Assembly (NCBI GenBank): GCA_051652245.1
Contig: JBOFTV010000032.1
Coordinates: 1 to 64,000 of the forward strand
Source: BHER01 sp051652245
GTDB lineage: Bacteria > Bacillota_I > Bacilli_A > Culicoidibacterales > Culicoidibacteraceae
Direction: 5' to 3'
DNA: 64,000 nucleotides
The notes below the pieces were generated by a model, which worked only from the letters and a program-made list of their open reading frames with translations, searched no databases and was not told the DNA's origin. The position numbers and the translations under genes were made by a program. Below, one piece after another: positions 36,596 through 46,064 of this stretch. Position 1 is the stretch's first letter, and each line of letters opens with the position of its first letter.

Positions 36596-36877
36596 TTATT
36601 GCATTGCAATTTCTAATTTCGCTTTGATCTCGACATCATCCATTAAATTTGCCAAGCCCACTAACCGCCCCTTTGTCCGGCCATCCAACTCATGAATTAA
36701 ATGCTCGGAGGCGACCACAATATCATAACCCAAGGCCATTGATTTAGCCTCGCCCACACTACAGAAATCCACGCGAAAGTCCTCGATTTCAAGTACCCGC
36801 AACGCATTTTCAATTTTCATCTTAATCACCATACTTGAACCCATCCCATTTCCACAGGCCGCTAATATTTTCAACAT
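36596..36877 (-). CDS. ulaB: PTS ascorbate-type EIIB component
   Basis: This protein has 93 residues. The P-loop ILAACGNGMGSSMVIK holds the phosphorylated Cys8. Matches the small stand-alone EIIB proteins of the SgaB/UlaB group (about 93-101). Lies 19 bases after ulaA. Phosphorylates incoming ascorbate together with the EIIC channel. Confidence 0.94.
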   Translation of the reverse strand: MLKILAACGNGMGSSMVIKMKIENALRVLEIEDFRVDFCSVGEAKSMALGYDIVVASEHLIHELDGRTKGRLVGLANLMDDVEIKAKLEIAMQ

Positions 36878-36896
36878 TACGATCTTCCTCTCAATT

Positions 36897-38315
36897 TTAT
36901 TCTAAACCATCTTCATATGCCTGCTTGTCTTTTGCAAAATAATACTGTAACTGGGGAATAGCAAGCAGAATAATAGCTGATGCTCCAATTCCAAAATAGC
37001 CTAAATATTTCATTAATGCCCCAAAAACGGGCCATAGTGTACTCCAATCAATATTACCATGCCAGCCACCAGTTAAAGCAAACATCCACACTGCCACTGC
37101 ACCACCTAGAACCTGCAACACCCCACTTGCGAACGTCAATATTACAGCAGCCTTAATTCCACCAACCTTATCTGCATACACAGCAATTGTTGCATTATCA
37201 AAGAAGACTGGGACAAAACCAGTAATAATCAAAATTGGTGAGCCAAAAATAACAAGTAAAGCAATTGTCAAAAATTGACCGATCGCCCCACAAACAAAAC
37301 CAAATAATGGTGCATTGGGCGAACCAAAATTATACGTTGCCGCGCAATCAACTCCTGGTAAAACTCCCGGTAAAATTCGTGATGATATCCCCTGAAATGA
37401 TGCCGTCAACTCCGAAACAAACATTCTTACTCCCGTCATCAAAATGACCAGATAAACCGAGAATTTCAGCGATTGTGAAATAATGTAGGTGATAAATGAA
37501 ATATTTTCGGCAAATGTCTTATCAATCTCCCGCATATAAGGTTCGCCCAAGACCAACATAATTCCCCCAAAAAATAAAATCATCAGGGTTCCACTTGAAA
37601 CAACCGTATCATGAAACATCGAAAGCCATTTTGGCAACTTGAGCGAATCAAGATTTTTACGAGGATCACCAAGTTTTCCAGCAACTTTATCAGCAAACCA
37701 GACCGCAAACATTTGCTGATGGCCAATAGCAAAGCCTGCATTATTTGTTAATCGCTGTGTTGGTCCAACTGTTAAATTAGCACCCACTGCCCAATACAAG
37801 CCTGCCAAAATACCAACAATTGTCGCCCCATAGATATTTCGCAGATCTGGAAAAAACAAAAAGACAATCCAGGTAACGGTTGTTGCTTGCTGAACCATAA
37901 TATGACCAGTTATGAACAGTGTTCTTATTTTAGTGTACCGCCGTAGTAACACTAGTATAATATTGACAATAAAACCAATCAACAGGGCAATCAGTGTCCA
38001 TGATGTTGATATTCCTAAAGTCTTAAGACCGTCATTTACGGCATTTAGTCCAAAATAGGGATCAATTACTGCCGCATTCAAACCAAAGCGACCATTAAGT
38101 CCCGCTAAGATCGGTCTAAATGTGGTAACTAATCCTGCTGCACCAACATTTAAAATCATATAACCAACCGTTGCCTTAATAAAACCCGCAAATGATTCAT
38201 ACCATTTTTTTCTTAAGAGGACATAACCAATAAAAACTAAGATTCCAATAAAGAATTCCGGCTTAGCCAAAATATTATTCACAAACCAGGTAAAGATAGT
38301 TATAATGATTGTCAT
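36897..38315 (-). CDS. ulaA: PTS ascorbate-specific EIIC permease
   Basis: This 472-residue, roughly 11-helix membrane protein of the SgaT/UlaA family imports L-ascorbate with concomitant phosphorylation. Features: YVLLRKKWYESFAGFIKAT near residue 30, VGPTQRLTNNAGFAIGHQQM (about 178-197), PGVDCAATYNFGSPNAPLFG (about 312-331). Length agrees with E. coli UlaA (465). It follows ulaG by 27 bases. Confidence 0.95.
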   Translation of the reverse strand: MTIIITIFTWFVNNILAKPEFFIGILVFIGYVLLRKKWYESFAGFIKATVGYMILNVGAAGLVTTFRPILAGLNGRFGLNAAVIDPYFGLNAVNDGLKTLGISTSWTLIALLIGFIVNIILVLLRRYTKIRTLFITGHIMVQQATTVTWIVFLFFPDLRNIYGATIVGILAGLYWAVGANLTVGPTQRLTNNAGFAIGHQQMFAVWFADKVAGKLGDPRKNLDSLKLPKWLSMFHDTVVSSGTLMILFFGGIMLVLGEPYMREIDKTFAENISFITYIISQSLKFSVYLVILMTGVRMFVSELTASFQGISSRILPGVLPGVDCAATYNFGSPNAPLFGFVCGAIGQFLTIALLVIFGSPILIITGFVPVFFDNATIAVYADKVGGIKAAVILTFASGVLQVLGGAVAVWMFALTGGWHGNIDWSTLWPVFGALMKYLGYFGIGASAIILLAIPQLQYYFAKDKQAYEDGLE

Positions 38316-38342
38316 TATTTCATCATCCTTCCAACTTTTTTT

Positions 38343-39407
38343 CTACAAGAGTGAGAGAAATGGTAGATCATGCTCGCCCTCAAACGCATCCTCGAATCCG
38401 CGGGGATGATGATATTCAAATGAATCTTTGTCATCCGGGAACGTAAATTTTCCACCCACTTGCCAAATATATGGCTTGAAGTTATATTTTAATCGATTTC
38501 GCTTCATTTCCCAAAGCAGCTTTATTTCTTGGGGGTCTGCCTGAAAATTAGACCAAATATCATGATGTACCGGGATAACAACCTGCGCCCGTAAACACTC
38601 CGCCATCCGTAAAATGTCGACTGATGTCATTTTATCTGTAATCCCACGCGGATTTTCACCAAAAGCACCGAGGGCTACATCGATTTTATGGTCTAATCCA
38701 TGTTTAGCATAGTAATTTGCATAATGTGAATCACCACTGTGATATAAAGAGCCACCCGATGTCTTAAAAAGGTAGTTAACCGATAATAAATCCATTTCCT
38801 GGGGGAACTTCCCTTTTAGGCTAACACCCGCTGGAGCTGTGACCAATGCTGTTCTATCAAATGATTCGAGGACAACAATTTCAAGATCTTTGATCTTAAT
38901 TATATCTCCCGGTTTAACAATTCTTGTCCGCTCCTTTGGTACGCCCCAGCCAAGCCAAATGTCAACACAGGCCTTTGGACCAATAAATGGGACATCCGCC
39001 GCACAATTAGCCATAACTGCTGCTGCAACATTAATATCGATATGATCTGCATGATGATGCGTTGCGATGACCGCATCAATATTCTTAATCGCAAACGGGT
39101 CTAAGACAAAGGGCACGTTTCTTAAATTAGGTTGGATCTGCTGCACCCCTGACATCCGTTGCATTTGATGCTGCTTATTCATCACTTTATTACGCGAACT
39201 CTGCTTTCCCGTTCCACACCAAAAATCAACAATAATATTGGCCGACCCTGCTGTTTTAAGCCAAATTCCCGTACAACCAAGCCACCACATTGAAAACGTC
39301 TGCTCCTTCACAACCGTCTGCTCAATTTCCTCATTCAACCACGTGCCCCACTCGGGGAACGTACTCAAAATCCAGGACTCCCTTGTCACATCCGTAATTT
39401 TTGCCAT
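38343..39407 (-). CDS. ulaG: L-ascorbate-6-phosphate lactonase
   Basis: The ATG at 39407 is chosen (GGAG 10 bases upstream; an upstream GTG at 39413 lies too close to it), giving 354 residues, the length of E. coli UlaG. It is a metallo-beta-lactamase fold hydrolase with the metal motif TVIATHHHADH-type (here VIATHHHADHID, about 107-118), GDSHYANYY (about 214) and VHHDIW (about 278). It opens the lactone ring of L-ascorbate-6-phosphate. It is the first gene of the ula operon. Confidence 0.95.
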   Translation of the reverse strand: MAKITDVTRESWILSTFPEWGTWLNEEIEQTVVKEQTFSMWWLGCTGIWLKTAGSANIIVDFWCGTGKQSSRNKVMNKQHQMQRMSGVQQIQPNLRNVPFVLDPFAIKNIDAVIATHHHADHIDINVAAAVMANCAADVPFIGPKACVDIWLGWGVPKERTRIVKPGDIIKIKDLEIVVLESFDRTALVTAPAGVSLKGKFPQEMDLLSVNYLFKTSGGSLYHSGDSHYANYYAKHGLDHKIDVALGAFGENPRGITDKMTSVDILRMAECLRAQVVIPVHHDIWSNFQADPQEIKLLWEMKRNRLKYNFKPYIWQVGGKFTFPDDKDSFEYHHPRGFEDAFEGEHDLPFLSLL

Positions 39408-39520
39408 TTTCACAACACTCCTTTATTTTTTTATACTTCTAGTATATAAAGATTATCGTCAAGATAAAAGTCCAAAGGGCGGCACAGCTTTCCCATTCCA
39501 TTGGACTGGTCATAAATAGC

Positions 39521-39555
39521 AAAAAAAAGGCACCTACAAATAAATGTAGATACCT
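39521..39555 (-). terminator. intrinsic terminator (minus strand) after the hairpin field
   Basis: 11-bp stem (AGGTATCTACA / TGTAGGTGCCT with two G-T wobbles), 6-base loop, then eight T on the minus strand. It ends either the rpiR message or a separate small RNA. Confidence 0.85.
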
Positions 39556-39747
39556 CTCAACTTAAGGGGATAAGTTATAACTAATATATGTTGAACCTCT
39601 TATTTGTTAATTTAAAGTTCTTGGGGGAACAATTAACAAATAAGTTACTACCATATACCAACGTTCTAGTGTTTTTAAATAATAAAGTACTTATCACAAA
39701 ATTGCAATTGCTAGCTTGCAATGTATGGGGGAAGGGGGTGATTATAT

Positions 39748-39775
39748 AAGTTTAATTTGCATTAAACTTTTTTTT
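39748..39775 (+). terminator. intrinsic terminator (plus strand) inside the hairpin field
   Basis: 9-bp stem AAGTTTAAT / ATTAAACTT with loop TTGC, followed by a run of T on the plus strand. No plus-strand gene precedes it, which suggests a short plus-strand RNA or an antisense transcript. Confidence 0.6.
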
Positions 39776-40075
39776 GATAAAAATATTTGCATTGGGGAAT
39801 GCGATTAAACACTATCTCCGTTTTTATTTTATTATCAAGCTAGCATACTTTATTAAGTTTTGTGCGAAAAGCCGCACCACTATAGCAAGTAATAGAAATA
39901 AATCTCTTGGGGGATCTTATCTTGCTACGTATTATATAATAACACACTTTGGGTCACTTTTACTAAAAAAATGCATATATTAATAAGATTTTTTCATTTT
40001 CATCATTTTTTTGGTAGAAAGGGCTTGTTTTTATGTGAAATGTGTATTTTTTATTTTTTCAGTGTAAATTTTGCG

Positions 40076-40801
40076 TTAATTTTCAGCCGCAAGATAACAG
40101 CCGATTAAATGCTCAAATACGAATAAAACAGTCGGATAAAACATATTTGCCACTGTATTACTTTCATCTAGTGATGCATCATCTAAAAGCGAAAAATGTA
40201 ATGTCGATAGATTTTGCAGCTCATTTTTACGATAATGCGTAAATGAGAGTACTTCAAAATTCTTTTGTTTACAATATTTAGCAATCTCTAACACAAAGTT
40301 TGTATCACCTGATTTCGAAATACAGAAAACTAACGGATTCTTGCTATGTGGTTTATTAAAATTTTCAAAATGCCATGTTAAAAATGACGAAAATCCGAGC
40401 ACCATTAATTTTTCTTGAATATATTCTGCCAGTGGTTCGCAAAAACCCGAGGCAACAATATAAATTGCTTCGGCTTTATGATTCTTTAGTAGCTCAATGA
40501 ATTCTGCCTGCTTTTCGAGGGTAAAATCCGAGTGCTTCTTGAGATGCTCATGATTTGATGATAATTGCATTTTACCTTTTACCTCAATTTGCAAGCGGTA
40601 AACCATATCACTGTAGCCACTGTAGCCTAATTTTTTTGATAAGTTCATAATTACACCTGTTGAACAATAACAATTGAGGGCAATATCTCTTACACTTAAT
40701 TCTTTAACCAACTCAATATTTTCTAAAATATACTGTAGGACTTCCTCTTCTGCGTTTGATAATTTATACTTGTTTTTCAGTACCGAAAAATCTAACTTCA
40801 T
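40076..40801 (-). CDS. RpiR/MurR-family regulator (HTH plus SIS domain)
   Basis: This protein has 241 residues. The N-terminal HTH_6 domain (about 1-77, with IALNCYCSTGVIMNLSKKLGY as recognition part) is followed by a sugar-isomerase (SIS) domain (about 100-225) that binds phosphosugars; IYIVASGFCEPLAEYIQ and CISKSGDT are its substrate-loop signatures. It is encoded 74 bases after the MFS gene with a possible own -10 (TATAAT, 40839-40844), and is the likely regulator of the kinase/oxidase cluster to its right. Confidence 0.9.
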   Translation of the reverse strand: MKLDFSVLKNKYKLSNAEEEVLQYILENIELVKELSVRDIALNCYCSTGVIMNLSKKLGYSGYSDMVYRLQIEVKGKMQLSSNHEHLKKHSDFTLEKQAEFIELLKNHKAEAIYIVASGFCEPLAEYIQEKLMVLGFSSFLTWHFENFNKPHSKNPLVFCISKSGDTNFVLEIAKYCKQKNFEVLSFTHYRKNELQNLSTLHFSLLDDASLDESNTVANMFYPTVLFVFEHLIGCYLAAEN

Positions 40802-40875
40802 ACTCCCGTTCTACTTCCTTCCACTTGTTGATAGTTATATTATAACAAATAAGTGAAGTAATGCAGTGAAAAATA

Positions 40876-42162
40876 TTATTCTTCTGTTAGATCCGCTGCC
40901 TTTTCAATTTTTTGGTAGAATACATATGATAATATTGCGCCCACAATACCAACCACTGCTGATACAATAAAGTAAAGATTATTACCTCCAGCAATATTAT
41001 CACCAAAACTACCATAAATTACACCCGTCATCTTCGGAATGATAATATCAGGCAGATAGCCTAAAAATGACACCAACCCGATTGCAATCCCTAGAATACT
41101 AAGGGGGAGCTTACATGACTCAAGTAATGACCAATAAACGCCACGAATTAAGTAGCACATTAAACCAACTACGAGCACAAAGCCAAAAATAATAAGGACG
41201 CTCAAAGATTTCGGACTGAACACTAAAGCAAAGAGGAAAATTGCTGCTACCAGCATTGCAATACTTAACAGGCGCGCACGCCCAATTTTATCGGCAATGA
41301 TTCCACCACCAATTCCACCAATTGGTCTCATCCATAACAACCCAACCGTCACATAACCTGCAATAATTGGTGTTGCCTCATGATTGACAACCAAATAGCC
41401 TGAAAAATAGAAGATTGTCCACGTTAACGTATAACCACAAAAAATAATCATCGCCATCAACCACATCTTACCGTTAGTTAACAACTGCTTAATTGACTCA
41501 ATATTTTCTTTTAAGATAACTTTAGCATCCGCTTTATCGACTTTTTCTTTAATTTTCGCTTCTTTTTCAAGGAAAATAACATTAAGGACTGACAAGACAA
41601 GTAGCGCCCCCACATATAAGAAAATGACCGCTTGCATCCCCGCTTTTGTTGCCATTACTGAAGTTCCATCACCACCGGTAACAAAAGCAAACAAGAAAAC
41701 TGCAACTGTTGCTAAGGCAGCCTCAACTAATCCACGACCACCATCTAAAGCACCAAAGAACTTTCCTTCTTCATCTTTAGATGCCAGTAACTTTACCGCT
41801 TTCATTAGCGCACTCCAAAAAGTAAATACTGTGGTAATTCCCCAAGCAAAAAAGATGTATTTAAGCATTGCTGGATCGGGGATTGTTCCAAAATATGCAC
41901 CAATGATTGCTGTTCCAACCATCGAAAATATGATTAAATTTTTCGCAGATATTCGATCAGCTAGCCAGCCACTTGGAACATAGCCAACAACAAACATTAG
42001 CCCTAAATTGGCATATAAATCACCCAATTCAATTGGACTTATGCCAAAAGCTAGCAGGATTGAAGACTCAAAGTTTGTCCGCAGGTAAACCAGGGGATAA
42101 ATTGCCCCCGCTGATAAAATTATGAGAATTAGTTGCAGATATTTTTTCTTGTCATGTTTCAT
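40876..42162 (-). CDS. MFS transporter (organophosphate/sugar-acid type)
   Basis: This protein has 428 residues and about 12 helices. The loop after helix 2 (VGYVPSGWLADRISAKN, about 57-73) is the MFS G-x-x-x-D-R motif, and the overall pattern fits the UhpC/GlpT-like group. It lies 22 bases after the kinase gene. In a cluster with a sugar kinase, an SDR and an FAD oxidase it is the expected importer of the unknown substrate, comparable to YgcS in the enterobacterial ygc cluster. Confidence 0.85.
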   Translation of the reverse strand: MKHDKKKYLQLILIILSAGAIYPLVYLRTNFESSILLAFGISPIELGDLYANLGLMFVVGYVPSGWLADRISAKNLIIFSMVGTAIIGAYFGTIPDPAMLKYIFFAWGITTVFTFWSALMKAVKLLASKDEEGKFFGALDGGRGLVEAALATVAVFLFAFVTGGDGTSVMATKAGMQAVIFLYVGALLVLSVLNVIFLEKEAKIKEKVDKADAKVILKENIESIKQLLTNGKMWLMAMIIFCGYTLTWTIFYFSGYLVVNHEATPIIAGYVTVGLLWMRPIGGIGGGIIADKIGRARLLSIAMLVAAIFLFALVFSPKSLSVLIIFGFVLVVGLMCYLIRGVYWSLLESCKLPLSILGIAIGLVSFLGYLPDIIIPKMTGVIYGSFGDNIAGGNNLYFIVSAVVGIVGAILSYVFYQKIEKAADLTEE

Positions 42163-42184
42163 ATTATTTTCTCCTTTGATTTAA

Positions 42185-43615
42185 CTAATTAAAAATTTTA
42201 TAGGTCTCTTTTAAAATATCATCGGTTTTTTCACTAACATTTACGTATATTTCATGCATTTTTTCGTATGTTATCGCATTGTCAGGTATTGGGGTAAATG
42301 TCCGACAATGTACAATCATCTTATCCATTGCCGTGTCAAAATCGGGATAAATATCCAAGGCTACCGCCGCACAAATAACACTCCCTAAACTGGCACAGCC
42401 ATTAACTTTATTGCGCACGACAGGTCGGTTAAACACATCGGCAAAAATTTGCATCATGACATCTGAATTAGAACCGCCCCCGGAAATAATTAATTGCTTG
42501 AGGTCAATTTCTAGTTCATTGTACATGGCATCAACATTCGTTTTCATCGTTAAAGCAATTGCCTCTAAAATGCTCCGATACATATGCCCCTGACCGTGGC
42601 GACCATCAAATCCAATAAACATTCCTTTACGGTATAATTGATCAGTTGGAGCCAACCAATCGAGGATGCAGAGTAAACCATCACTTCCCGCATGAACATT
42701 TTCAGCTAGTTTATTTAGGTAATCTTCCGGATTACACCCTGCAAGTTTTGCTTTTTGTATAACGTCATCGCCAAGCAGTGATTTAAACCAGCTAACAGTC
42801 CACATTCCGCGGCGAATACCACCACTTTCATATAAATAGCGATCGGGTACACAGGCAAAGTTTGTCCAATATTGTGTCGCTTCTGCTGTATATTTTTGCC
42901 CAATAGTCATTGCAGCAATATAGGTACCTAGTGAAACTAAAGCAGTATCTGCCTCTTTAACACCCGCACCTAGTGCCTCAACAGCTTTATCATTTGCCGT
43001 ATGAACTACTGGTGTCCCAACAAGTAAACCAGTCAACTGACTTATCTCCGTTGTAATATAGCCACCAATTTCTCCTGGTTTTTGTAATTCAAAAAGCATC
43101 TGCTTTTTAATATTATATTGGTCAAATGCTTCTTTATTATTATACCACTGAAAATTAGCCACATCAATTGGCCATTGACCTTGATAGTTAGCAATTGTAT
43201 CAGTAAATGAACCTGTCAATCTTGCCATTAAATAACCTGATGTTGTCGTAACATATGCCACATCATCATTTGTATGTTGGTATGGAAGTGAAATTCTGGT
43301 ATCCATCCAGCTCATAACGGGTGATACCAGCCGCCCATTTTTATCTAATACGCACCGGCAACAGCGAATTGTGCAAAGGCCAATTCCAATAATTTGTTTA
43401 ACATCGCCAGGAAAAAGCGATAAAGCTTGTTTCATCGCTACAATAATTGAATCAAATAAGTCATCATCTGGATGTTCAACAACCCCCACTGAGGGCATAT
43501 GCATTGGTTCTAATACTTGTGTTCCACGGCAGATAATGTTGCCTAGAAGGTCATAAATGACAACCTTAGAGCTCTGTGAGCCCCCATCAATCCCCATTAA
43601 AAACTGTTGTTTCAT
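42185..43615 (-). CDS. FGGY-family carbohydrate kinase
   Basis: This protein has 476 residues. N-terminal ATPase loop MGIDGGSQSSKVVIYD (about 8-23) and the C-terminal FGGY signature ISGGGSNSDVMMQIFADVFNRPV (about residues 379-400) are clear; the catalytic Asp is in SWMDTRI (about 108). FGGY kinases phosphorylate ketoses, polyols or their acids. Neighbour genes match those around YgcE of Escherichia coli, whose substrate is not established. Spacing to the SDR gene is 15 bases. Confidence 0.92.
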   Translation of the reverse strand: MKQQFLMGIDGGSQSSKVVIYDLLGNIICRGTQVLEPMHMPSVGVVEHPDDDLFDSIIVAMKQALSLFPGDVKQIIGIGLCTIRCCRCVLDKNGRLVSPVMSWMDTRISLPYQHTNDDVAYVTTTSGYLMARLTGSFTDTIANYQGQWPIDVANFQWYNNKEAFDQYNIKKQMLFELQKPGEIGGYITTEISQLTGLLVGTPVVHTANDKAVEALGAGVKEADTALVSLGTYIAAMTIGQKYTAEATQYWTNFACVPDRYLYESGGIRRGMWTVSWFKSLLGDDVIQKAKLAGCNPEDYLNKLAENVHAGSDGLLCILDWLAPTDQLYRKGMFIGFDGRHGQGHMYRSILEAIALTMKTNVDAMYNELEIDLKQLIISGGGSNSDVMMQIFADVFNRPVVRNKVNGCASLGSVICAAVALDIYPDFDTAMDKMIVHCRTFTPIPDNAITYEKMHEIYVNVSEKTDDILKETYKIFN

Positions 43616-43630
43616 TTTCTTGCTCCTCTC

Positions 43631-44416
43631 TTATCTTACTAAGTAACCGCCATCAACACATAGAATATGACCATTTACATAATCAGATGCTCTACTTGCT
43701 AAAAAGACAGTTGTTCCCATTAAGTCTTGTGTATAACCCCAGCGATTTGCTGCGATATGATCTAATACGCGTTTATTTGTTTCCGGATTAGCACGTGTTT
43801 GCGTTGTTAGCGCTGTTGCATAATAACCTGGAGCTATTCCATTAACTTGAATATTATATTGTCCTAACTCGTCACAATAAGCCTTCGTAAATCCTGCTAA
43901 ACCATGTTTACTTGCAGCATAAGCTGGCGACCATTGTCCACCTAAAAAGGAGAACATTGAACAGATATTAATTATTTTCCCACTATTTTGTGGAATCATA
44001 TATTTTGAAGCTTCATAGCTTAATTCAAAGGCAGCAGTCAAATTCAAGGCAATCATTGGATCCCATTTTGCTCTATCAAAATTAGCAACTTCAGCATTAA
44101 TACACATCCCCGCACTATTGACTAAAATATCAACACGACCGTATGTTCCAACGCATGCTTCAATGATTGCTTTACAGCTACCTTCTTTAGTAATATCAGC
44201 TTTCATAAACTCATACTTAACACCCTCAGCTTCAATTAGCGCTTTAGTTTCCCCATTATCATCCATGATACTAGGAACAAATATATTTGCGCCCCCCTTA
44301 GCTAAAGCCAAAGCAAAAGCCTGTCCAAGTCCCGTATTACCTCCTGTAATAATAGCATTTTTACCTTTCAATGAAAAAAAATCCATTTGAAAATCTTCAA
44401 TTCGTAGTTCACTCAT
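43631..44416 (-). CDS. short-chain dehydrogenase, YgcW-like
   Basis: The ATG at 44416 (AAGAAGGATATACG upstream) gives 261 residues; the frame is open to 44503 without a site. Cofactor motif TGGNTGLGQAFA (about 24-35), NSAGMC (about 101), and the catalytic YAASK (about 169-173). The sequence, including the MDFFSLKGK start, GGQWSPAYAASKHGLAGFT and the NGHILCVDGGYLVR ending, is strikingly like my recollection of E. coli YgcW. NAD(P)-dependent oxidation or reduction of a sugar acid or polyol; the substrate is unknown. Confidence 0.9.
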   Translation of the reverse strand: MSELRIEDFQMDFFSLKGKNAIITGGNTGLGQAFALALAKGGANIFVPSIMDDNGETKALIEAEGVKYEFMKADITKEGSCKAIIEACVGTYGRVDILVNSAGMCINAEVANFDRAKWDPMIALNLTAAFELSYEASKYMIPQNSGKIINICSMFSFLGGQWSPAYAASKHGLAGFTKAYCDELGQYNIQVNGIAPGYYATALTTQTRANPETNKRVLDHIAANRWGYTQDLMGTTVFLASRASDYVNGHILCVDGGYLVR

Positions 44417-44530
44417 CGTATATCCTTCTTTCTTAGCCACTTCTTTAAAAAAGTAAGGGCTTACATTTATTAGGGAAACAACAGGTGAAAACATATCTAT
44501 CATATTTTCACCAAATCATTTCATGCTTAT

Positions 44531-45973
44531 TTATTTCTTTTTATAAGGGAAGATTGTACCAATATTCATTATTCCTTTTGGATCAAAGGCACTTTTAAGT
44601 GTTTGGAGCATATATAGTGAGCTTCCATACTCTTGAGCTAGAAAATGCGTACGGTGCTTACCAACGCCATGATGGTGACACATTGATCCACCAGCTCTAA
44701 GTGTCTCTTCAACAATAATGTTTTGGATTGGATCATGATATTTATCTTTTTCTTCCTCTGGTTTACAATTAACATCATAATAATAAACAAAATAAAGATT
44801 TGTTCCCGTCATATAACTATGACTTGAATGAGCTCCTAGAAGCGTTAAATCTGGCACCGTTGCTCTGATTCTTGCTAAGGCATTCTCATAAATACCCTGA
44901 ACTTTATCCCAATCGGCTGAAACCTCTGTTGTAAATCCACAGTTATTTGTTTCCAGCATTTCAACACGCTCTTCTTCAATTTTACTTTTATCCCAATTTA
45001 ACTGGTCAAACCAATCTGAAATTAATTTCGTTGCCACAGGCTCAACATTATGTTTTGCAACAATTTCAGCAATTCCGGCACCTGTTGCATCAGCAATTCT
45101 TTTTGGCCCTTCCGCCATGAAAATCAAGATACATTTTCCGTTTGAAAAGTGTGAGAAATGGTATAATCCATCTTCTTTATCATACAGTCTGGCAACTGAC
45201 GGGCGATAACCTGAAGTAATTACTTCTTGTAAGATTTCAAATCCTAATTTCATATCATCTAATAAATAACCATAGAACAAGTTATTTTCTGGATAATATT
45301 TAAAGATTTTAACCGTTACTTCGGTAATATAGTTAAATGCTCCCTCATTACCAATAACAAGGTGGCGAATATCCGGTCCCGCTGCACGACGTGGAACATT
45401 CTTAATTCGGCAAATTTCACCATTTGGGAACACCGTTTCTAAGCCAACAACCATATCCTCAATCCCACCATAAAGTGTGGAGAACTGACCAATTGAACGC
45501 GTTGCCACAAGTCCACCTAATTGAGCTAACGGCTTTGATTGCGGTGAATGACCTGTTGTATACCCTTTGGCTCTTAATTCATCTTCCAATGTTTCTAAGC
45601 AGACACCACATTCAACTGTTGCCATCATATTATATGTATCAATTTTCAAGATTTTGTTCATTTCTGATCCATCTAAAACAATACTATTTTCAACAATTGT
45701 TTCTAGTCCACCTTCAGTTGCTGAACCACCAGTTCGTGGGACAACATTTAATCCATGCTCACCCGCAAATTTTAGCACTTCTGCCACCTCTGCTGCACTT
45801 TTAGCTTTAACAATGGCAATTGGTAGTGGTAGTGAATAGATCCCATGGACATTTTCTAACTTATAATAACGGTCTACACTGCACTCTTTACGCAGCTGCT
45901 CATCAAGTAACACGCTACTAGCCGATACAATTTTCTTTAGGCTTTCAATAATTTCATTTTTTGTTATAGACAT
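44531..45973 (-). CDS. FAD-linked oxidase (VAO/PCMH fold, YgcU-like)
   Basis: This protein has 480 residues. An N-terminal FAD-binding_4 domain (about 45-225; PRTGGSATEGGLE holds the pyrophosphate loop and the TGHSPQS segment follows) and a C-terminal FAD-oxidase domain (about 230-478) with CHHHGVGKHR near residue 438, a pattern seen in alkyl-DHAP synthase, glycolate oxidase and D-lactate dehydrogenase relatives. Probably oxidises a 2-hydroxy acid or polyol for the kinase pathway. First gene of its unit, behind a promoter and leader with an attenuator-like hairpin. 114 bases separate it from the SDR gene. Confidence 0.9.
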   Translation of the reverse strand: MSITKNEIIESLKKIVSASSVLLDEQLRKECSVDRYYKLENVHGIYSLPLPIAIVKAKSAAEVAEVLKFAGEHGLNVVPRTGGSATEGGLETIVENSIVLDGSEMNKILKIDTYNMMATVECGVCLETLEDELRAKGYTTGHSPQSKPLAQLGGLVATRSIGQFSTLYGGIEDMVVGLETVFPNGEICRIKNVPRRAAGPDIRHLVIGNEGAFNYITEVTVKIFKYYPENNLFYGYLLDDMKLGFEILQEVITSGYRPSVARLYDKEDGLYHFSHFSNGKCILIFMAEGPKRIADATGAGIAEIVAKHNVEPVATKLISDWFDQLNWDKSKIEEERVEMLETNNCGFTTEVSADWDKVQGIYENALARIRATVPDLTLLGAHSSHSYMTGTNLYFVYYYDVNCKPEEEKDKYHDPIQNIIVEETLRAGGSMCHHHGVGKHRTHFLAQEYGSSLYMLQTLKSAFDPKGIMNIGTIFPYKKK

Positions 45974-46064
45974 AAAATAACCACCTTTTATTTTTTTAGT
46001 CCCTACTGCTCTGATGTTACTTCTTTAACAGTTAACATCAGTAGGTCTACATCCAAGATAACAC

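Larger units (their letters stand above)
39408..40075. ncRNA. hairpin-rich gap; candidate small-RNA locus (probably minus strand)
   Basis: No reading frame here has protein-like features. Instead there are successive stem-loops whose loops carry GGGG on the plus strand (CCCC on the minus strand): 39559-39576 (AACTTA/TAAGTT, loop AGGGGA); 39599-39644 (14-bp perfect stem, inner GTTC/GAAC, loop TTGGGG); 39789-39802 (GCATT/AATGC, loop GGGG); 39883-39927 (TAGCAAG/CTTGCTA enclosing TTGGGGGA); plus an unpaired G-run stretch at 39726-39739. A minus-strand terminator at 39521-39555 would end a transcript of about 400 bases starting near 39925, where TATAAT (39931-39936) is a possible -10 with a poor -35. 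C-rich loops are typical of Bacillota small RNAs that bind Shine-Dalgarno sequences. The left part also contains the ulaG promoter, which I could not pin down. Confidence 0.45.

Noticed and set aside
39559..39927. Repeated hairpins read as a CRISPR array or clustered integration repeats.
   Set aside because: The stems differ from each other, there is no fixed repeat or spacer length, and no cas gene is near.
44452..44465. AGTAAGGGCTTACA upstream of the SDR gene as a cre box.
   Set aside because: The central CG of the consensus is absent; it is only a partial palindrome.
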